Assembly (NCBI GenBank): GCA_023935145.1
Contig: CM043700.1
Coordinates: 62,266,620 to 62,330,619 of the forward strand
Reading direction: 5' to 3'
DNA from: Bretschneidera sinensis
Taxonomy: Eukaryota > Streptophyta > Magnoliopsida > Brassicales > Akaniaceae
Length of the DNA: 64,000 nt
The notes under the pieces were generated by a model. It did not search any database and was not told the DNA's origin. It saw nothing but the letters and a program-made list of their open reading frames with translations. Positions 29,705 through 40,599 of this stretch are shown one piece after another (the stretch's first letter is position 1; every line of letters begins with the position of its first letter). A program made the translations under genes and the position numbers.

Positions 29705-31545
29705 AGCAAGAAAAGGAATAGCAATCTGTGGAGATTGAATCGACTTAGCAGCTAAGAAACTGGACGAAGCATCACGTAAAATAATCCCTCCTATTGTGTG
29801 ATCACTCATGAATATTGCTCCATCTAAATTGAGTTTAACAGCTGGAGGTGTAGGAGGTGACCATCAAGAAATCACCCCCACACCTAGTGCCCGACCATTG
29901 CCACCTAAACTGTTTGACTCCCAAAATTCTATCAACAAGCTACCGGCTGTCGAAGCAATCACACATGGAGACCTGCCTGCTTTTCCTACATTCACTAAGT
30001 TGCAGTTAGACCAAATAAGCCAAGCTGTTATAAACCACATACCCAGCTTGTCCTTCTCCAATATCCCCACCACTAAATACAACCATTCTATTATCCCAAC
30101 CGAATACACTCATCCACCGCAAATGATTGGTCCAGTACTTCATTCCAGACTGCTCTTGCATTTGGGCAACTCAGTATGGCATGGACGTCCGTCTCCACCT
30201 CTGATTCACAAAGTCCACAAATCATCAGAATCGCCATACTTCGCCGCACTAGATTAGCTCGACAGGGAAGCACAAAATTACGCAATCGTCAAGTAAATAC
30301 TTTGACTTTATTCAGAGTGGGCAGTGATCAAATCAGTTTTCAGAGTGGATCTCTGTCAGGACTTGGACCACCACCACAAACCAACGTAATTCCACTAACT
30401 GCAGCCCTCCGACATTCAGCTGCCATAGCGACATGATATCCACTATGAGCAGTGTACAAACCATTAGAGCCGTAATGCCAAATGAGACGGTCCTCTATCC
30501 TATTCCAGCTCAACAGCATGGATGAAATTAACTCCACCTCATGTTGCAAGAACCTGTTAGACAGTGCAGAGATATTCCAAGAGGATATTGAAAAATCAAT
30601 AAGCTATTTTACCTTTTCCTCCAGATCAAAGAAGATATTAGGTGAAACCTCCTTAAAATACCAAGGAAATGGAACCCATAAATCCGTCCAGATGTTAATA
30701 TTTTCTCCATTACCGATTATCTCAATCCGTTTAATAAAACAGATCTACCTTCTCATATGCTTTTCCAAGTATAGAAAGGGAAGAACCAAGAGATGTCTGT
30801 AGAAAGTCATGGTTAGGGAAATATTTGGCTTTTAATATAGCATAACATAAAGAGTTTGGATGTTGTAATAAGTGCCAGCCCCGTTTTGCAAGAAAATTAA
30901 GATTAAATAAATGGAGATCACGGAACCCATATCCCATTCTGACTTGGGGCGACACATTTTCCCTCAACTAATCTAGTGGATTTTGCGCTTGTTAGACTGT
31001 TGACCCCACCAAAGTCGACTTATCATGGCTCCTAATTTATCACATAAATTCTTAGGAAGTTTAAAACAACTTATAGTGTATGTGGGAACCGCTTGTGCTA
31101 CAGCTTTGATAAGGATCTTCTTGCTTACACTAGACAAAAGCTTCTCCTTCCATCCTTTAATCTTACCCCAAACCCGATCTTCTAAAGTTTTGAAAGCAGC
31201 ATTTTTTTATCAACCCACCATTGCCGGCAAACCCAAATATTTCTCATGACAATTTACCTATTGGAATTGTAGTGAATCGACAATATTCCCCGCTACCTCA
31301 TCCCCATGGTTAGTACTAATGCAAATAACAGACTTATCAAAATTAATAACTTGCTTTAAACTTACCTCATACAACTCCAGAATATTTAAAATAATCACAC
31401 AATCAGTGTTTGTTGCTGACAAAATAAAAGACTATCATCGGCAAAAAACAGCGCGAAACAGTTGGACCATTATGACTTGCTTTAACCCAATAAATGTTGC
31501 CGGCTTGTTCTTTATTCTTAATTAGAGACGACAAAACCTCAAAAG
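29705..31545 (-). mobile_element. L1-type LINE, second copy, broken
   Basis: Minus strand, from high to low: reverse transcriptase palm with LFFADDSLLFC (catalytic FADD) near 31420-31455, thumb segment GYGFRDLHLFNLNFLAKRG at 30731-30967, a spacer with RLIWHYGSNGLYTAHSGYH at 30340-30549, the zinc-binding CGLCESEVETDVHAILSC region at 30091-30285, and a poorly preserved RNase H part to 29864. Stops and shifts separate every piece. The 5' end is lost near 31545. Confidence 0.8.
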
Positions 31546-31574
31546 ACCAATAATATTATCATATTCAATTTTCT

Positions 31575-32229
31575 GTTTTATTGGAAAATATATTTCGTAT
31601 GGTAAAAGTTTTTTAGCTTTTTCAAATTAAAAAAGATTCGTCTTATTTTTAAAAAAATGGGATCTCCAAATTTTTTATCTAAGAAATCTATAGTTTGGAT
31701 TAAAATATTAAAAAGTACAAAATTTTCTTTAACATCCAAATTTTGTAATTTTATACTTCAAAAACAAGAGTTTTTAATTGATTTTCTCTCCTTTGTTTCC
31801 AAAAATTTTATTCACAAGGTTACTCATATTCTTTCTGAACTAAGCTTTTTTTGTTTAAAACATAAGCTTCCCATGCTCTATTAATGTCTTCATGGAGATC
31901 ACAGGGAATTCCTGGGTTGAAAAATGGAGAAACTTGTTTAATTTCTTCCTTTTTAAATGAAAGAGAAAAGTTGTGTGTTTTTTTTTTTTTTTTTTCACAA
32001 TTTCACTAAAATTTTGGTCAAAAGGTGTTTCCCAATGATTTTGGCTAGATTGTGATATCATCAATGTCCATTTTCCTAAGTTAGGATATGAAAATTGTAC
32101 TGGTAATTGGAAACCTATATTCCTTGATTAGGTCATTGAATATGTTGTTCTTCTTTTTCTTTATTGTAGTCCGCTCTCCTTTAAGGATAGATTGTTTTCC
32201 TTTCTCAGTCATTAGGGTACCTGCTTAAA
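31575..32229 (-). pseudogene. Decayed ORF downstream of RNase H in second caulimovirid
   Basis: An ATG overlaps the end of the RNase H frame near 32205, followed by a Lys-rich broken frame, and later NPGIPCDLHEDINRAWEAYV near 31880-31920. A last ORF in this position in several caulimovirid genera is the translation transactivator; I cannot confirm the match. Confidence 0.3.
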
Positions 32230-32711
32230 CGGTCAACACCAATATTATTAGTATATTTAATAAATTTAATATCAAAAGTATATTATTTAATATAATTGTA
32301 CCATCTAATTCTTCTAGGATTTTCTTCACCTTTTTTAGATTTTAGAAAGTCTCTAACAACTTGATTATATGTTCTTATAATAAAATTTTCTGGTGCTAAA
32401 TAAATACGAAATCATTTAATACCATTTTTTATGACTAACAATTCTTTTTCGTATGTAATATAATTTATTTCATTTGGTTGATATTTTTCAAAATTATATC
32501 CACAAACTAATTCTTCATTATTGTTTTTTAGGGCTTTAAGTACTACTCCCCAATAATTATAACTAGCACCGGTTTCTAAGATAAGTTTATCTCCTTGTTT
32601 TGAAAAATAAACAGAAGATAATTTATTGATTTCATATTTGAATTGCTTAACTAAATCAGTATTTGTTTTATCCCATGTAAATGATTTATTTTTCTTCAGT
32701 TTATTTAGCAA
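32230..32711 (-). pseudogene. RNase H of second caulimovirid, broken
   Basis: The frame at 32412-32711 contains KLILETGASYNYWGVVLKA, the usual (I/V)ETDAS site with Asp changed to Gly, then ELVCGYNFEKYQPNEINY and the YEKELLVIKNGIK helix. Reading continues below 32412 with an RRIRWYNYIK segment and the terminal DRLSRYP-like end near 32220. Loss of the catalytic Asp and stops make it inactive. Confidence 0.75.
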
Positions 32712-32999
32712 AGGCTTTTCCTTTTTGGAAAAGTCTTTAATAAATTATCCTCCATAATTTAATATTCCAAAAAAACTTTGTAGTTGTTTTTTATCTTTAA
32801 TTTCTTATGGAAAATCCTTTATTTTTTATATAATATGTTCTTATAATCTAATCCCTGTTTGGGTTAGATATAATCCTAAAAAATCAATTTCTATTTTCTC
32901 AACCTCAATCTTTTTAGGGTTAAGAATTATTCCGTGCTAAATAAATAACTCACATACTTTTCAAAGATGTTTTTTATGTTTTTCTGTTGTTTTAGAGAA

Positions 33000-33560
33000 A
33001 ACTAAAAGTCATCAATGTAAACTAAACAAAAATCTTTATATTTACTAAATATATTATCTATCCATTTTTGAAATATTTGTGGTGCGTTACATAGTCCAAA
33101 TGGCATTACTGTCCATTGACAGTGTCCATAGGGAACACTAAGGGCAGTTAAAGGTTTGAATTCTTCAATTAGTTTTATCTACCCGAATTCTGACTTACAA
33201 TTGAATTTGCTAAAATAATTTATATTTCTAGTTTGGTTAACTAAAACATATTTTTCTTAGAATAAAATAAGCATCAAATTCTAAATTTTGATTTAGTCTC
33301 TTGTAATTTACTACCATTCTTGCTTTGCCTCCTTTGATATATAACCATAGAGGTTGGGCTACAATGTTGACTAGTTGTTGATTCAATTAGATCTTTTTCT
33401 TTTAATTCTTTTATTTGAATTTCAAATTCATCTATATCTTGTTTAGTATAGATTATTGGTTTAACCCTAACTATTTTATTAGGATCATTTAATTTTAAAT
33501 GACAATACCTATGACTCTTTTTCCATAATTCTAGTGGGTTTTCACTAAAATTTGGTTTTA
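33000..33560 (-). pseudogene. Reverse transcriptase of second caulimovirid, broken
   Basis: Minus-strand pieces include SVPYGHCQWTVMPFGLCNAP near 33140-33085 and the catalytic YIDD at 33019-33008, followed immediately by a stop. The fingers region near 33300-33400 is recognisable but shifted. Confidence 0.75.
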
Positions 33561-34100
33561 ATGTTTCATATAGCCAATTATTATATTATATTTCACAAAT
33601 TTCTTCTTTTTGGATTCATGCACCATGCTTTTGTGGTGAGAATTTTTTTTTCCGCATATATATATATATATACATATATATATATGTTCCATTAATATTA
33701 AAATCAAAACTTTTTGTCCTGATAAATTTAACATTAACATATTTTTATTTAATTCCATAAGAAAATATTTTTCTAAAAAATTATTTCCTAATATGAAATC
33801 TCGATGCATAGATGGGGAAAAAAAAAATTAGTATAACAATTTTTCTTTTATCTCCTAACCAAATTGTAATGGATTTTGTTTTAAAAATAATTAGTGTTTC
33901 TTCTTCATCTATTCCTTTAGCTTGGACATGAAGCTTCATCAATTCCCATTTTTCAAGTGGTAAAGCATTTGGTCTACATACACAAGTAGATGCTCATGTA
34001 TCTATAAGAGCATTTATGTGGTATGGTTTTTATTCACTGAAATTAAATGTTGTTAAAACATAATTATACCTCCTTTTATTTTGATGATCGGAGAAAATAA
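33560..34100 (-). pseudogene. Protease of second caulimovirid, active-site stop
   Basis: The segment HINALIDT, then a TGA where the active-site Gly belongs, then ASTCVCRPNALPLEKWELM, lies near 34020-33950. Downstream, DFILGNNFLEKY near 33770-33806 is the ILG-type motif of the fold. The stop inside the catalytic triplet alone would end the protein. Confidence 0.7.
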
Positions 34101-34439
34101 TTTCGTCTTCTCCAATTTCTATTTGAGATATTACTATTGTCTTTATTTCATTTTGCGCAGAACTATTTCCTATCTTGGGATTTTTGTTAGGAAAAATAAT
34201 CAATTTTATGTTTTTTAATTTAATAGGTTATGATGGATTGTCAAAACTTATTCTTTGTTGTTTCAATATAGATTTTTCCTTACTTCTAGTGTCTCTAAAA
34301 TATAAATTGTTACCTGATGCTTTAAATTCAATAGGTTGAATTAACTTATTAGAAATTTCTTCAGTTGTTTTTATTAATAACCAATCATTTGATATTTCTA
34401 AATCTTTCTAATTCATTAATCGTGGTTAGATTTTTGAAT

Positions 34440-34990
34440 CGAATGTTCGTGGTTTAAATTTTTTTATTATTTTACAAGCTATCTTTTTAATAGAAGTTGT
34501 TAGATTTGTTAATTGATGGATTGCTTCCATTCCACGGACAAAACAAAACTATTTTCTTCCATATTTAGATTTTTAATTCGAATTCTTATTTTTATAGTAT
34601 TTTGAATATTAGGATCTTCTATAGATACAAAATAGTTTGATTTCACTTTAAATCATATTACTCCTATTACTAAATTTGATTGGATTCCTCAAATTAGTGC
34701 TTTAATTGGATATTTTCATCACTTATCTAAAATTACTGCTAATATAGGAGTATCGATTTCTTATCGAAATAAGACTTTTATTTCGATTTGAATTACTCCT
34801 ATATGGATATATCTAAGTTCATGACATTTTTCTTTTAATCTTCTTACCTTAGATTTATCAAAGATAGAAATTTCTATAATTCCATCTTCGTTTGCTCTTG
34901 CAGTAGTGTTTTCACTAAGTAGTTCAAATTGTCGAGTATTTCAAAAATTAAATTTGAATATTTTATAAACTTCCTATTTTTAAAGTATTG
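34440..34990 (-). pseudogene. Movement protein of second caulimovirid, broken
   Basis: Minus-strand reading near 34900-34560 shows the 30K-type movement protein pattern: a hydrophobic HIGVIQIEIKVLF strand, EIDTPILAVI, then an SNLVIGVI-like segment. Several stops interrupt it. This protein would enlarge plasmodesmata for cell-to-cell spread. The florendovirus copy in this window lacks it. Confidence 0.55.
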
Positions 34991-35039
34991 TCAATTTATT
35001 TAATTATAGTTCATATATCTGCATGTCTTCTTTTATAAT

Positions 35040-35720
35040 ACCGGGGAAAGTTACATTGAAGCATTCACATGAAGATAAGTTCAGATCCACTATCTGAACT
35101 TTCTTCAAGACTTTTCACTTCATATAATATAGATTCATTATCAAGAGTTCTTCTCCATAACATCTCTAAATTATTTACTTACAAGTATTTTACCATTTTC
35201 TTTACTACTTTTCCTTTTTTAGGTTATTACGGAGCAATATGACATTCTTAGTTACGAATATGACATTTACATCATTTTTAAAGATATTTAGCAATTTTTT
35301 TCTTTCTATGTACTTTTTATGCGGAGAATATTTTTTTTATTCTTTCTTCACTTTTTCCATTTAAATTTTTTCTTTTGTTTTCTAAAATTTGATTTATAAA
35401 ATAGTGTTGTGCACCCAAATTCATATTAATTTTGTAATAACTTTGTACAATAATTTATACCTACTTGTTTTTAATCTATTTAACTGTTTTAGTAATTATG
35501 CAATAATATTCTATTTGTTTTAAAAACATGTTGGATTCTACATCCTAAAATGTCAATATCATTAATTTTTACTAAATGATCTTTATAAGCAGTAGTACAG
35601 ATTTCACCCCAAAAGAGAAGTAATTTGTGAAAAATATTATTCTATCTAATATTTGTTTTCAACATCATCAAATCCTAAACAGTATTTAATTTCATAATTT
35701 TTTTTATCAAAAGCTCATTC
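35040..35720 (-). pseudogene. Coat protein C-terminal end of second caulimovirid, broken
   Basis: A zinc-knuckle remnant CKCHIRN (35260 region) with later His and altered Cys, preceded by a Lys-rich stretch and a conserved DILGCRIQHVF-like segment near 35560, and followed by an acidic Ser-rich tail near 35100. Stops are frequent. Identification is by pattern and order, so moderate. Confidence 0.5.
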
Positions 35721-36240
35721 AAAAACCCTCTTTAAACTAGAGTCTGAAACAACAATTACACAAAACGGTACCGAACCAAAATGCATGCTCCCACTGAGCA
35801 ACCACAATTACATATTCCACTAGTTGTGTTTCTAGCTCCAATTCCATTTCACATTACTGTTTACAAATGTGGTATACGAGTCTCGAATACAAAGTACACA
35901 CGACTACATGAAACAGGGAAGATGCAGATGGGGTTGGGGAGAAGGGGAAGGAAACACTCGAGAATATATTCAGTAAGAAGAATGTCAACAAAATGAATGA
36001 AGTCCCATTACCTTCTTAAGTAAATAAACAGGCGACCTCTTAAAATCTCCCTGTGCCAGAGAGTAGATATTTGCCTGCAAAACTGGAAGGAACTCCATGC
36101 ACATCCTCACCCAATTCATCAAACTGCAACTGATTACAACTTAAAAGCATGATGAACACAAATCAGCATGCATCAAAAACACCCACCTCTACTTGACAAC
36201 AGCCAGCACAGCACTGCAAAAATACAAAACTATACCTAAT

Positions 36241-39200
36241 TCAATAATTCAGTAAGGAGTATTTTACTCTCAAAACGATTTTCCCTTTCTCTACACCAAA
36301 CTTTCCTCCTGTAACCAACCAATGACCTGGAGGATTTTGTGGCCCTTTGCTCATCTCAGACATATCAACAAACTTTTCCAATTTGTTGCCTACAATTTTT
36401 TCTCTTGAACCTGAACTTGAGTTGGCAGAGTTCACGGAAGTGGCAACTTTCTTTGACTTGTCATTTGGGGCATGGTCCCACAATGATCTTCTAATTGTGC
36501 AGCCTGGTAGCCTAGAATACAAAAGCTTCATGTATAAGACATTTCTAGACCCGAAATCCCAAACTCCAAGCTGCGCTCCAGTGACAATGTAGACACCAGA
36601 GAGGTCACCTATGAAGGTTTCAGGATTTTCAATTGGTGCAGTGCTCACATGAGAGAAGTTCTTCCATTTTACTGGCTCAAACCATCGGCTATCTTGCTCC
36701 TCAGGTCCCTGCCACTTGGGAGCACCAATTGCCACATGAGTATCCCAGTACGGATGCAGGATCTTCGGAAGGGACACCAAGTGTTGAAGATGAATACTTA
36801 GACGATTCTGCTTGGTTCCTTCTAGACATAGTCGCAATCCTGTTACAAGCTTACGTCCAACTGATACCTGCATTTTCATCAAGAAATTAAAGCAGAATTT
36901 TATTAAAAACTAACTTGTTATCTTACCAGATCAGCAAACCTCAATAACATGCACATGCATTCAAGTCAGAATATTTAATTTTCTTCCTATGCATAATACA
37001 CGGTAGTATAATGCTCTCTCTATCTTCCACATGCAGAAGTGTGACAACAAATGAAAGAGCTAAGAAGCTAGAGCTACACCACAAAAACAAATACCTGCTC
37101 TTGGCTAACATAAAGCTTTTGCCCCATTATGCTGAACTGCAAAGAAGGACATACAGGCTCCTTCCTTTGGTGGCCAGGAATCTTGTCCTGTACAGGAGCC
37201 CATATCCGAGGTATCTGAAACTCTAGAAAATATCTCAGCTCTTCAATCTGTGGCTTGTCTGTGCATCATTATACAGAAAATTTAGAAGATCATCAACTGG
37301 AGTATGTATTACAATCATGAGTAGTTTTTTAATAAGTCTATTACCATCACAAGTATTGGGCATGAGAGAAAAACATAGCGTAACCCATGAAAAATAAAAT
37401 TTATTTGTCTTACATTCAAGGTAGAGACCTATAGCATGAATTAGACGATCTTTTCCAGTTACCCCATCAAGAAGAGCAGTGATAGGGAAGAAAGTTATCT
37501 CAATGACATCCGGAGAGGATTGGACAGTTCTTGCCCATTGGGTGTGGTTTTGTTCCAGATCATCTCCTCCCCTCCTACGGAAAATAACTGTAACATCCTG
37601 TAAAACAGAGTTCCAGAAACTTCTGAATTTAAGGCTGCATAAGTATGTTCAAGCAGGTCCACAATCAACAATTAGAAACTTTTAAAAAAAGATTTCCCGA
37701 AAGTAAGCAAAAACTTTAGGATCTTCCGCTCATGCAAACTCCAGAGTCCAGCAACAGTACTCAATATTACAAAAGAAAACGGGCACTTGATTATCTTTTT
37801 GCAAAAATGATACAGGTTCACCAACTCTTTAAAGTTCAATCATAAGTTTAAACCAATGACACAATCATTTTACAAAAGCGTTGCAGTTTGAATACTAAAC
37901 AATCCAGATTCGAAACGAAGCCAATAAAGAAATCAATTCATTGATCGCATGCCAAATCAGTAGAGTAAGGACCTTTCACACGCTTGTTGACTTCTTTTTA
38001 TCATTTTCTACTAGATTGAGCTCATGAAATGTAAGCAAGAAATATCGTCAGAAAAAAGTTTTTCAAATAGTAGATGTATCATTAAAAATTTAAAACCGTA
38101 ACATATCAGATGCAACAGGACTTCTAAGAAGAATTAGTTAAGATATCAAAGCATACTTCTTTTCCAGTAAGATATGGTGCACTGGTAGGTTGAGGGTATA
38201 TCCCTTGGCTATTGAATAATCCAGGATCAAGACCCTGCAAAAGTCAAAAATAAAATATAATGTCACTATGGGGGAAAAAATTAACTACAACTCAAGGAAG
38301 GATATCAAAAAGCAAAGAAACCATTGTGGAACTAGCCTTATCCTTGAATTTCATTTGACCTGAACTTCTATGAATTTCTTTTTCAGAGAACCTCTGATTT
38401 CCAATATCCTGAACATAGTTTTTAATCTCCATGGTGGACAAAGGTGATGACTGATGTTGTTTAACGAATATCACATCTTTACCACCAATAGTCACAGAAG
38501 TTATGACATGTGTCCCAAAATTTTCAATAAAGCTGTCAAAAAGTGAGAGATAATAAGGGGAAAGTTGGAGGAACGTCATCAACAGTATCCTTATGATTTG
38601 AAGATTCATACCTTGCCAAGGATGGTGGGTCCCAAGAAGTTGGGACAGCTCGTTTAACATTTTCTTGCAACACTAGGGGGGATTTTGTAAGCTGAACTTT
38701 GGCAAGTGGAATGTAAAGCCCATCCATAGACAGAGTTTTTGTAGCTGCTACATCAATATGCTTCGAACCCGTAAAGCTAAATGCAGCATTGAAACTACCA
38801 AGAGGAAGACCTCCGGATCCAGATAGATTAGCCTTCTGATTAAAATACTCGACCATCTGCAGTCATCAGTTATGAGAAGAATAAGTGGAATAAGTTAAAA
38901 CCAATACAAAGCATTAAGGATGGTGTATACTATACTCTTAAGTTGCCAAGAGAATTTGGTGACCATTACCTATCTATCTAGATTTTAACTTCAGTACACT
39001 GGTGAACTATCTTGAAGAGCAATTAGTGAGCTGAGATAAAGTTGTCAATGAGTAGCTTGCTCGACACCAAGGGACAAGGTTGGGATTATGAACTAATTAA
39101 AGGAAGTACAAACCTAGGCAAGGACCTAAGACAGGGAACAGAGGCGGAGGGGGATTAAAAACAATGGTGCATAGTTGGGAAATTTCAGGTTAATCTACTC

Positions 39201-39862
39201 TATAACATTGCCATCATTTTCTAGCTCAATATCAATCTCATTCGTCCAAATACCATTTTCCTCTTTCGTTGTCCAATCATTGTTGATGTTTCTCCATTAC
39301 CAAAAAGATGATCGACTACTGATTCATGTATATTCATCACAACCTAAACGCAATTCTCGAACACCAAACCCAAAACACAATGCAACTATCATCCTGCATC
39401 AGCTAGCACAAACACACATCCACCATATCCCAAAACAAAAACAAAGAACTGAATCATCAAATTACACTACAACAAATTCACATTAATAAATTAAAAACGA
39501 GAATTTTCACAAGCCAACATAATTAATAAACTGTGCAAGCAACAAAGAGAGAGTGAGGGAGACAGACAGAGACAGGGAGAGAGGAAGACACCCGAACTTA
39601 CCTCATGAAAACTGCAAACCCCAGAACTCTGGCGCCCAACGGACTCTTGAGAGTTCTTGATATCCCAAGAAACATTGGGCACAACTATGTCATCGTACAA
39701 AAAGAGATCCCTAGCGTGGTCTTCATCGACCTCAACTACCCTAGACCCTGCTACTCCTTTACAGTAGAGCAACCTCGTATCGAAGTTGACATCGAATCCC
39801 CTCCCTAACGCCTGCACAGAGTTCATTGCAGCGTGCATGGCTGCTGCTGCATTTTCCCCCAT
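36241..39862 (-). CDS. MACPF domain-containing protein (CAD1/NSL1-like), seven coding exons
   Basis: Coding exons from splice signals: 39862-39602, 38856-38612, 38532-38322, 38234-38157, 37597-37414, 37258-37095, 36867-36241. All have GT-AG borders and join in phase to 589 codons, about the usual family length. The MACPF signature reads FGTHVITSVTIGGKD at residues 174-188, with RRRGGDD and GQKLYV segments after it and a C-terminal beta-rich domain ending KGKIVLRVKYSLLNY. Plant members act near the plasma membrane and restrain cell death and salicylate immunity; whether they form pores is unknown. Start chosen at MGENAAAAMH. The exon 3 donor could instead be a GC site 12 bases upstream, also in phase. 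No break seen, so probably functional. Confidence 0.9.
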
Positions 39863-40494
39863 TTTTCATCACAAAAATCTCCGATTCCTCTCGATTTTGC
39901 TCTAATCAGAAGCTGACCCGCTTATGTAAATATCTCAAACCAGAAAACCCAATTCCGTATTTAGGTTTTTTTACTTGATTATTAAACCCCATGCTAACGA
40001 GTTGATGATCAAACTCGTATCTCTAAACCAATCTTTCTCTCTCTCTCTCTCTCTCTCTTCACGTTGACTCGGTGAAATCTTCGAAGAAGATTCGAATCGA
40101 TAAACGATTAGATGTTCACGAATTGAAATCTGTATCTGCTGTGGATCTCGAATCCATGGAAGATCCAATCCGCTTCTCTCTCTCTAAAAAATTCTACCAT
40201 CCGTAAATTCTCTATCCCTGCGTGCTCTGTAGACTTTTCTACTATGTTAGGAATTAGGACTATGTTGTCCTCAAAGCCATTGACTCTGCAGTCTTCTTTT
40301 AGAACTAGTATAATCACAAAGGAAAATTGGTGTTTTTGGCGTGTACATTTGCCTGAAATCTTGAACGTTGAATATTTATTTGATTTAGACACGTGTTTGC
40401 ACTATGTCATCTAACGGTTGTTACCAAGAAAATTTAATGATACATGGGATTTATGTTCACTGATTAGCACTATAGCCAAGAGGAGTAAAATTAT
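39863..40494 (-). promoter_or_regulatory. 5' leader and promoter region of the MACPF gene
   Basis: Carries a CT microsatellite at 40031-40058 (GA on the gene strand), common in plant 5' leaders, and a smaller one near 40173-40183. No sharp TATA box is visible. No other gene is present in this gap. Confidence 0.45.
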
Positions 40495-40599
40495 GGCTAT
40501 GTTTAGATTGAGTTTTCAGAAACCTTTTTCAGTTTTCAAAATTCAAAAACATTTTTTAAACTCTAAGTAATATGTTTGGCCAGTAATTTTTAAAAACAA

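Larger units (their letters stand above)
31575..35720 (-). mobile_element. Second endogenous caulimovirid, strongly decayed, coat-movement-protease-RT-RNase H order
   Basis: Minus strand, from high to low coordinates: a decayed coat protein end with zinc-knuckle remnant (35240-35290), a movement protein (34440-34990), protease (33950-34080), reverse transcriptase (33000-33560), RNase H (32230-32711) and a further short ORF region. The coat protein standing before the movement protein differs from florendoviruses and is the order I recall for cavemo- and solendoviruses; that lineage call is tentative. Each domain has stops. A TA microsatellite (33655-33686) and poly-T at 31978-31996 show later expansion. 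Confidence 0.65.

Noticed and set aside
29808..30257. Plus-strand 149-codon frame in the second LINE
   Set aside because: Antisense of the LINE zinc-binding and RNase H parts.
39465..39482. CACTACAACAAATTCAC in MACPF intron 1, like a CACTA terminus
   Set aside because: No subterminal repeats or second end around it; a chance match or tiny relic.
39175..39486. Plus-strand 103-codon frame
   Set aside because: Falls wholly inside intron 1 of the MACPF gene and has no recognisable domain.
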